Part shown: one piece after another, positions 1 through 5,335 of the stretch
Layout of the letters: each line of letters begins with the position of its first letter
Numbering within the stretch: the stretch's first letter is position 1
Assembly (NCBI GenBank): GCA_900551385.1
Contig: URVS01000110.1
Span: 1 to 5,335 of the forward strand
Source: an uncultured Mollicutes bacterium
Lineage (GTDB): Bacteria > Bacillota_I > Bacilli_A > RFN20 > CAG-449
Direction of reading: 5' to 3'
Length of the DNA: 5,335 bases
Program-made: the position numbers and the translations under genes
Notes under the pieces: generated by a model
The model's database searches: none
The model's input: the letters and a program-made list of their open reading frames with translations, nothing else
What the model was told of the DNA's origin: nothing

Positions 1-725
1 GGTGAAGTTTTCTTTTTATCAAGCCAAACAGATTTTCCGCCTTCAGATTTACCAAATTTAGTACCATCAGATTTTAGAATTAAAGGAATTGTTAAAGCAA
101 ATACTTTAGCCTCAGGTCCATTTTTCTTTCTAATTAATTCAATACCACTTGTCATGTTACCCCATTGATCTTGACCACCAATTTGGACATTACAATTTTC
201 ATGTTGATATAAATAATTCCAGTCTAAAGCTTGTAAAATTTGATATGAAAATTCTGTATAAGAAATACCAGTTTCTAATCTTGATTTAACTGTATCTTTA
301 TTAATCATATAATTAACATTAAATTCTTTACCATAATCTCTTAAAAAACTAATAACATCAATTTTATGAATCCATTCATAATTATTAACTACTTTTTCAA
401 AGCCAAAAATTTCTCTAACTTGCTTTTCTAAACAACTAGAATTTTTTAAAGTGATTGATGTATCTAACATCTTTCTTTCACCTTGCATTTTTGGATCACC
501 AATTAATCCAGTTGCTCCACCAATTAATAATACAGGGTGATGACCATGATTTTGTAATCTTTTAGCAACTAAATAAGTAACTAAATGACCAACATGTAAA
601 GAATCACCAGTTGGATCAGCACCTAAATAAAAAGTAACTTTATTATTTTCTAAAAAATCGCCAAAACTTTCATCAGTTGTAGCAAAGAAAAGCTCTCTAG
701 CTTTTAATTCATCAATTAATCTCAT
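1..725 (-). CDS. tyrS: Tyrosyl-tRNA synthetase, N-terminal 241 codons (partial, runs off window)
   Basis: Cytoplasmic class I aminoacyl-tRNA synthetase that activates tyrosine with ATP and charges tRNA-Tyr. I translated the minus strand from the ATG at 725-723; the frame is open to the left edge, so about the last 40% of a typical ~400-residue protein, including the S4-like tRNA-binding domain, lies outside. Visible motifs: YLGADPT at 33-39 (tyrosine/ATP pocket start), the HIGH signature as HVGH at 44-47, LIGGATGLIGDP at 67-78, YQILQALD at 161-168, QIGGQDQWGN at 181-190 (tyrosine-binding segment of bacterial TyrRS), and the KMSKS loop as KFGKS at 223-227. The start is fixed by AGGAG at 735-731, five bases before the ATG. 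A tyrosine T-box leader lies directly upstream. Of 16 Ile codons, 15 are ATT, one is ATC and none is ATA, which gives a useful baseline for this genome. Confidence 0.97.
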   Translation of the reverse strand, partial: MRLIDELKARELFFATTDESFGDFLENNKVTFYLGADPTGDSLHVGHLVTYLVAKRLQNHGHHPVLLIGGATGLIGDPKMQGERKMLDTSITLKNSSCLEKQVREIFGFEKVVNNYEWIHKIDVISFLRDYGKEFNVNYMINKDTVKSRLETGISYTEFSYQILQALDWNYLYQHENCNVQIGGQDQWGNMTSGIELIRKKNGPEAKVFALTIPLILKSDGTKFGKSEGGKSVWLDKKKTS

Positions 726-739
726 TTTTTCTCCTAAAT

Positions 740-903
740 CTAAGGGTGCAACTTAGCACGGTACCACCTTAGTTCCCTTTAGGGCACTCATTTAATTAAT
801 TTTCTCTAAAGTGTAATTCATAATTTAATAATTCTTAATTTTCACCAAACATTAAGTCTCTAATTTAATTAAATAAATTATTACTAATCTTTTTCATTGA
901 AAA
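740..903 (-). ncRNA. T-box leader (riboswitch) of tyrS, tyrosine-specific
   Basis: This cis-acting RNA senses uncharged tRNA-Tyr and controls tyrS. Read on the minus strand, Stem I begins near AAUGAAAAAGAUUAGUA (about 897-881). It carries AGAGA (861-857), then a hairpin CUUAAU/AUUAAG (856-851 with 839-834) whose loop holds GGUGAAA. The specifier is UAC, a Tyr codon, at 815-813 in the context GAAU-UAC-AC. A short hairpin CCC/GGG (784-782 with 777-775) fits Stem III. The T-box sequence AAGGUGGUACCGUG is at 770-757, 12 of 14 to the family consensus. The antiterminator is complete: helix A1 CUAAGG/CCUUAG (772-767 with 745-740), seven-base bulge UGGUACC (766-760), helix A2 GUGC/GCAC (759-756 with 749-746). 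UGGU in the bulge pairs with an ACCA tRNA 3' end, as expected for tRNA-Tyr with discriminator A. The exact 5' end is uncertain. Confidence 0.93.
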
Positions 904-918
904 TGTCGCTTGACTATT

Positions 919-950
919 TTTATACTACCTTTTAATAAAAATAATTTCAA
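919..950 (-). promoter_or_regulatory. Candidate sigma-A promoter of the tyrS leader
   Basis: On the minus strand TTGAAA (950-945) is followed after 17 bases by TAGTAT (927-922), with an overlapping better -10, TATAAA (924-919), at 20 bases. Initiation would fall a little upstream of the first recognisable T-box Stem I bases (about 900), which is where a leader transcript should begin. The surrounding DNA is so AT-rich that chance matches are common, so position supports the call more than sequence does. Confidence 0.4.
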
Positions 951-1020
951 TAAAAAGATTTTTTTAAATAAATATTATATTAGTTAGATAAAACAAACTT
1001 TATAAAAACTAGTTTATTAC

Positions 1021-1049
1021 TTGTTTTTTAATAAATTAAAATTTATTAT
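1021..1049 (+). promoter_or_regulatory. Candidate promoter of the M18 aminopeptidase gene
   Basis: TTGTTT (1021-1026) and TATTAT (1044-1049) are separated by 17 bases. Transcription would start around 1056, only about 15 bases before the ATG and at the edge of the ribosome binding site, which is short. An alternative -10, TATAAA at 1001-1006, would give a longer leader but lacks a good -35. Together with the tyrS promoter this makes the 726-1070 gap a divergent promoter region. Confidence 0.35.
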
Positions 1050-1057
1050 GTTTGTAA

Positions 1058-1065
1058 GAGGTGAT
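1058..1065 (+). promoter_or_regulatory. Ribosome binding site of the aminopeptidase
   Basis: GAGGTGAT is an eight-base match to the anti-Shine-Dalgarno complement and ends five bases before the ATG at 1071. It decides the start codon. A longer overlapping frame beginning at 1021 has no such site and encodes nothing recognisable. Confidence 0.75.
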
Positions 1066-1070
1066 TATAA

Positions 1071-2447
1071 ATGTATTCAAAAAATATATATGAACATTGT
1101 TCAGATGAAAAATTATCTTCAATACAAAATTTCAATGAAGATTATAAAGCATTTCTTTCATATGGAAAAACTGAAAGATTATGCGTTAAACAAGCAACAA
1201 AACTTGCTCAAGAAAAAGGCTTTATTTTATTAGATGATATTATTAATCAACATAAAGAAATTAAAGCTGGCGATAAAATTTACGCAATTAACAAAAATAA
1301 AAATATCGTTTTATTTAAAATTGGTACTAAACCAGTTGTTGATGGATTAAGAATTTTAGGCGCTCATATTGATTCTCCTAGATTAGATGTTAAACAAAAT
1401 CCATTATATCAAAAAGATGATTTTGCTTTACTTGACACTCATTATTATGGTGGAATAAAAAAATATCAATGGGTTACTATTCCTCTAGCTTTACATGGTG
1501 TTGTAATTAAAAAAGATGGTTCAACTATTGATGTTAATATTGGTGAAGAAAAAGGTGATCCAATCTTTGGAATTTCTGATTTATTAATTCATTTATCAGC
1601 TGATCAATTACAAAAACCTGCAAGTAAAGTAATTGAAGGTGAAGATTTAGATTTAACTATTGGTTCAATTCCACTTAAAGGTGAAGAAAAAGAAGCAGTT
1701 AAAAAGAATGTTTTAAAACTTTTAAAGGATAAATACGGTATCGAAGAAGAAGATTTCTTATCAAGCGAAATTGAAGTTGTACCTGCTGGTGAAGCAAGAG
1801 ATTATGGTCTTGATAGATCTATGGTTGCTGGATATGGTCATGATGATAGAGTTTGTGCTTTCACTTCATTAAGAGCAATTCTTGATGAAGGCGATGTTGA
1901 ATATACATCATGTTGTATTTTAGTAGATAAAGAAGAAATCGGTTCTGTTGGCGCTACAGGTGCTCAATCAAAATATTTTGAAGATGTAATTGCTCTTTTA
2001 TTAGATACAATGGGATATCATTCTTATCTTGATTTAAAGAAAGCTATGACAAATTCAAAAATGTTATCTAGTGATGTTTCTGCAGGTTTTGATCCATTAT
2101 TTGCATCTGTAAACGATCCTAAAAATGCTGCATATTTCAATCGTGGTATTGTATTTAATAAATATACAGGTGCAAGAGGTAAATCAGGATCAAATGATGC
2201 TAATCCAGAATATGTTGCTTGGGTTAGAAAAATTCTTGATGAAGAACAAATTCATTTCCAAACAGCTGAACTTGGTAAAGTTGATCAAGGAGGCGGAGGA
2301 ACAATCGCTTATATTTTAGGTAATTATAATATGAATGTTCTTGATGCTGGTATTGCAGTATTTAATATGCACGCTCCAATGGAAATTGTTTCTAAAGCTG
2401 ATGTATATGAAGCATATTTAGCTTATAAAGCTTTCTTAAGTAAATAA
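1071..2447 (+). CDS. apeA: M18-family aminopeptidase (aminopeptidase 1 type)
   Basis: A cytosolic, two-zinc metallo-aminopeptidase that trims N-terminal residues from peptides; members are typically large oligomers. All six expected metal or catalytic positions are present in 458 residues: H99 and D101 in GAHIDSPRLD, D258 in YGHDDR, E288-E289 in VDKEEIGSVGATG, D335 in SSDVSAGFDP, and H434 in NMHAPMEIVS near the C terminus. The segment HYYGGIKKYQW (124-134) is typical of the type-1 subgroup, and residues of the central domain (about 100-235) match its usual layout. Length is normal for this subgroup (about 450-465). The start is set by the strong GAGGTGAT site. The gene is monocistronic: divergent from tyrS upstream and closed by a hairpin terminator 20 bases after the stop. 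It appears intact. The family is clear; the symbol follows the naming of type-1 members, and substrate preference cannot be read from sequence. Confidence 0.95.
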   Translation: MYSKNIYEHCSDEKLSSIQNFNEDYKAFLSYGKTERLCVKQATKLAQEKGFILLDDIINQHKEIKAGDKIYAINKNKNIVLFKIGTKPVVDGLRILGAHIDSPRLDVKQNPLYQKDDFALLDTHYYGGIKKYQWVTIPLALHGVVIKKDGSTIDVNIGEEKGDPIFGISDLLIHLSADQLQKPASKVIEGEDLDLTIGSIPLKGEEKEAVKKNVLKLLKDKYGIEEEDFLSSEIEVVPAGEARDYGLDRSMVAGYGHDDRVCAFTSLRAILDEGDVEYTSCCILVDKEEIGSVGATGAQSKYFEDVIALLLDTMGYHSYLDLKKAMTNSKMLSSDVSAGFDPLFASVNDPKNAAYFNRGIVFNKYTGARGKSGSNDANPEYVAWVRKILDEEQIHFQTAELGKVDQGGGGTIAYILGNYNMNVLDAGIAVFNMHAPMEIVSKADVYEAYLAYKAFLSK

Positions 2448-2466
2448 GAAAATTAATTAAAATAAG

Positions 2467-2493
2467 AAAAAAGCTCAAAACTGAGCTTTTTTT
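2467..2493. terminator. Bidirectional intrinsic terminator between convergent genes
   Basis: GCTCA (2473-2477) pairs with TGAGC (2482-2486) around the loop AAAC. Six flanking A residues (2467-2472) face T residues (2487-2492), giving an 11-bp stem that ends in a T run. On the minus strand the same element reads as a hairpin followed by TTTTTTCTTATT. It therefore can end both the aminopeptidase transcript (stop at 2447) and the leftward peptidase transcript (stop at 2512). Confidence 0.9.
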
Positions 2494-2511
2494 ATTACAA
2501 TTTAAATTATA

Positions 2512-3003
2512 TTAAATTTTTTTAATAACTACTTCACAATCATCATTAGTTAAATTATTTACACTAATTTCATAACCAATTTTTGATTTATTATTAAATC
2601 TAGTTGAATATTGGAAAAATTTATTACTTGGAGTAAATGTTTTATTTGTCCATAATGCACTACTAGGATTAATATTACCAACTCTATTATTTGATGGTAA
2701 ATAATTTTTTTCTCCTTGATCTAATAAATGTAATTGTCTAAATGTATTACTATAATCTTGCAAATATGATCTAGTAACTGAATTAGATGCACCAATGACA
2801 GAAAATTTATTATTAATAGAATCATTATATATTGTATCAGTATAATTACTAGATTTATTAAATGTTCTTGTAACAGTATTAATAGAAGTTTCAACAAGTC
2901 TAGCATCAACATGATATATTCTTAAACCTTTATAAGAATACATTTTTCCTCTACCATTAAAATTATGTTTAGAATCTTGTTCATTTAAATTAGTAGGCGT
3001 GTA
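2512..3003 (-). pseudogene. C-terminal fragment of M6-type metallopeptidase, displaced into another frame
   Basis: This is the downstream part of the same M6 peptidase gene, in a frame different from the catalytic part. An ATG at 2943 opens a 143-codon frame, but family-like sequence starts earlier: reading in the same frame from 3003 gives YTPTNLNEQDS and then NGRGKMYS before GLRIYHVDARL. In M6 peptidases of this type, a Y-TPT-LNE-DS stretch followed by G-[RK]-IYHVDARL normally follows the catalytic domain without interruption. No Shine-Dalgarno sequence suited to the ATG at 2943 is convincing, so that methionine is probably internal. The remainder, rich in Asn/Ser/Thr, resembles the beta-rich C-terminal region and ends in EVVIKKI. 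It is unlikely to be a separate gene. No programmed slippery site is visible at the break. Confidence 0.75.
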
Positions 3004-3946
3004 ATGCTTCTGGATATTTACTTGATGTTTTTAATTTAATAACACTATCGCCTGTAACAACATATGGATTAATCCAACCTAATGATAATTTTGAATATGC
3101 ATTATGGTCACCAACATTATATGATTGCATATCTAATACTCCAGCAGGATCCCATGTATTTTCTGTATCATAACAATAATAATCATTTAAACCTAATAAA
3201 TGGCCACTTTCATGAACAAAAGTATGAGTATCAAGTTTATTATAATTATAAAAATCTAAATATTTATCATTAACAAAATCATAACTAACCCACATATAAT
3301 TACCTATTGAAGGAGTATTATAATCTTTTTTAGATAAATTTACATCAGAACACCATGCCCAAAAAGCAGAATTACTACCACTTTCATAAACATTAGAATA
3401 AACAAAAATACAATTATCAACTCTACCATCTTTATCTAAATCATATTTTGATAATAATTCACTATTAGCGTTATTAGATTGATACCATTCATTTATAACA
3501 GCACCAGCACTATTAGTACCCATCCTATTTAAATTAGTAGTTGTATAATTACTAACAAAAGGAGAAGTAACTTCTCCAGTAATATTTAATTTACCATAAC
3601 TAGATTTATAAAAATATGAAGATACAGATTCAAATCCTAATGAAGAATCATTTTCTCTATCAAAGAAAACTTTTTTAATATTATTTAATTTCGTATCAGT
3701 CCATGGGCAATTAGTTTGACAATCTTTTAATACAACTGGCACAATTAAAAATTTTTGATCTCCAGTACTACTAGAAGTATGCCAACCACTAATTTGATTA
3801 ATATCTTTTAATGTATATTTAACATTATCAGCTAAATAATAATTATTCATATTTTCTTCGGAACTAGAACTTGATGAATTTGGAAATAATCCTGAACAAG
3901 ATGTTAATAATAAAGTTGAAATAAATAAAATAATACTTTTTTTCAT
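2990..3946 (-). CDS. M6-type (immune inhibitor A-like) lipoprotein metallopeptidase, catalytic part, frameshifted
   Basis: A predicted surface-anchored zinc endopeptidase. Residues 1-17 form a lipoprotein signal peptide (MKKS, hydrophobic core, lipobox LTSC with C17), followed by a Ser-rich linker (24-29). The catalytic domain shows SVSSYFYKSSYGKLNITGEV (108-127, start-of-domain signature), a calcium-type loop DLDKDGRVD (169-177), the zinc motif HESGHLLGLND (245-255; H245, H249, catalytic E246, probable third ligand D255) and DMQSYNVGDHNAYSKLSLGW (272-291), which includes the Met-turn. The protein then stops at 318 in the short unrelated tail HAY. Relatives continue straight into a C-terminal region that is found here in another frame (2512-3003), with roughly twenty connecting residues apparently missing. 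The start is supported by AGGAGG at 3960-3955, nine bases before the ATG. It sits 13 bases after the upstream transporter fragment's stop, so probably shares its transcript. The catalytic core could still fold, but the gene looks broken. Confidence 0.85.
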   Translation of the reverse strand: MKKSIILFISTLLLTSCSGLFPNSSSSSSEENMNNYYLADNVKYTLKDINQISGWHTSSSTGDQKFLIVPVVLKDCQTNCPWTDTKLNNIKKVFFDRENDSSLGFESVSSYFYKSSYGKLNITGEVTSPFVSNYTTTNLNRMGTNSAGAVINEWYQSNNANSELLSKYDLDKDGRVDNCIFVYSNVYESGSNSAFWAWCSDVNLSKKDYNTPSIGNYMWVSYDFVNDKYLDFYNYNKLDTHTFVHESGHLLGLNDYYCYDTENTWDPAGVLDMQSYNVGDHNAYSKLSLGWINPYVVTGDSVIKLKTSSKYPEALHAY

Positions 3947-3954
3947 TTGTTAAT

Positions 3955-3959
3955 CCTCC

Positions 3960-3960
<1 letters not shown>
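3955..3960 (-). promoter_or_regulatory. Shine-Dalgarno of the M6 peptidase, overlapping the upstream stop codon
   Basis: Minus-strand AGGAGG begins with the last A of the TAA stop (3962-3960) of the Na/Pi transporter frame. Spacing to the ATG at 3946 is normal. I see no promoter between the two genes, which suggests cotranscription and possible translational coupling. Confidence 0.7.
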
Positions 3961-5316
<1,356 letters not shown>

Positions 5317-5335
5317 AAATTCTTAACCTTTAATT

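Noticed and set aside
1021..1233. Small plus-strand open frame overlapping the start of the aminopeptidase
   Set aside because: It has no ribosome binding site, a Lys/Asn/Met-rich low-complexity product, and is overlapped by the clearly real M18 frame.
2125..2319. 64-codon plus-strand frame inside the aminopeptidase
   Set aside because: Out-of-frame shadow of conserved M18 coding sequence with no family resemblance.
2721..2912. 63-codon minus-strand frame inside the M6 C-terminal fragment
   Set aside because: Shadow frame rich in Leu/Ile from AT-rich codons; no start signal or recognisable domain.
2512..2943. Independent 143-codon gene starting at the ATG at 2943
   Set aside because: Family-like sequence continues upstream of that ATG in the same frame to 3003 and belongs to the M6 C-terminal region; no convincing ribosome binding site precedes it.
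2990..3003. Programmed ribosomal frameshift joining the two M6 fragments
   Set aside because: The bases at the break (TTA CAC GCC TAC TAA) contain no slippery heptamer, no obvious stimulatory structure was seen, and conserved residues are missing, which frameshifting cannot restore.
3082..3273. 63-codon plus-strand frame opposite the M6 catalytic domain
   Set aside because: Antisense shadow of the conserved zinc-site region, with biased His/Asn/Tyr composition.

Overview
This is an AT-rich window with the hallmarks of a low-GC Gram-positive bacterium (Bacillota, probably a Bacilli/Erysipelotrichia or Mollicutes-like gut lineage). The support is a tyrosine T-box leader in front of tyrS, strong AGGAGG-type ribosome binding sites, A/T-ending codons, and a poly-Ser-linked lipoprotein M6 peptidase. 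Tryptophan is always TGG and every visible stop is TAA, so the standard code applies. The lineage is inferred from these traits, not from a database search.

Layout, left to right. (1) Bases 1-725, minus strand: the N-terminal 241 codons of tyrosyl-tRNA synthetase, running off the left edge. (2) Bases 726-1070: an intergenic region holding the tyrS T-box leader (UAC specifier, canonical antiterminator with a UGGUACC bulge) and divergent promoter candidates. (3) Bases 1071-2447, plus strand: an intact M18-family aminopeptidase. (4) Around 2467-2493: a bidirectional terminator. (5) Bases 2512-3946, minus strand: an M6-type secreted lipoprotein metallopeptidase split into two reading frames, with a conserved segment apparently missing at the break. 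(6) Bases 3960-5123, minus strand: the C-terminal half of a Na/Pi cotransporter with a PhoU-like domain; its N-terminal half is absent. (7) Bases 5039-5302, minus strand: atpE, the c subunit of a sodium-type F-ATP synthase, whose last residues are replaced by out-of-frame Na/Pi cotransporter sequence.

The genes do not form one pathway. The tyrS/T-box unit and the aminopeptidase are ordinary housekeeping loci. The right half is the unusual part. atpE runs into the middle of an unrelated transporter gene at a 16-21 bp stretch that makes sense in both families in different frames. atpE also uses ATA for isoleucine almost exclusively, whereas tyrS uses none. The most economical reading is a rearrangement breakpoint or a chimeric assembly join at about 5063-5080, not a new biological system. 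The second break, in the M6 peptidase, and a T-box leader without a visible terminator are separate points worth checking.
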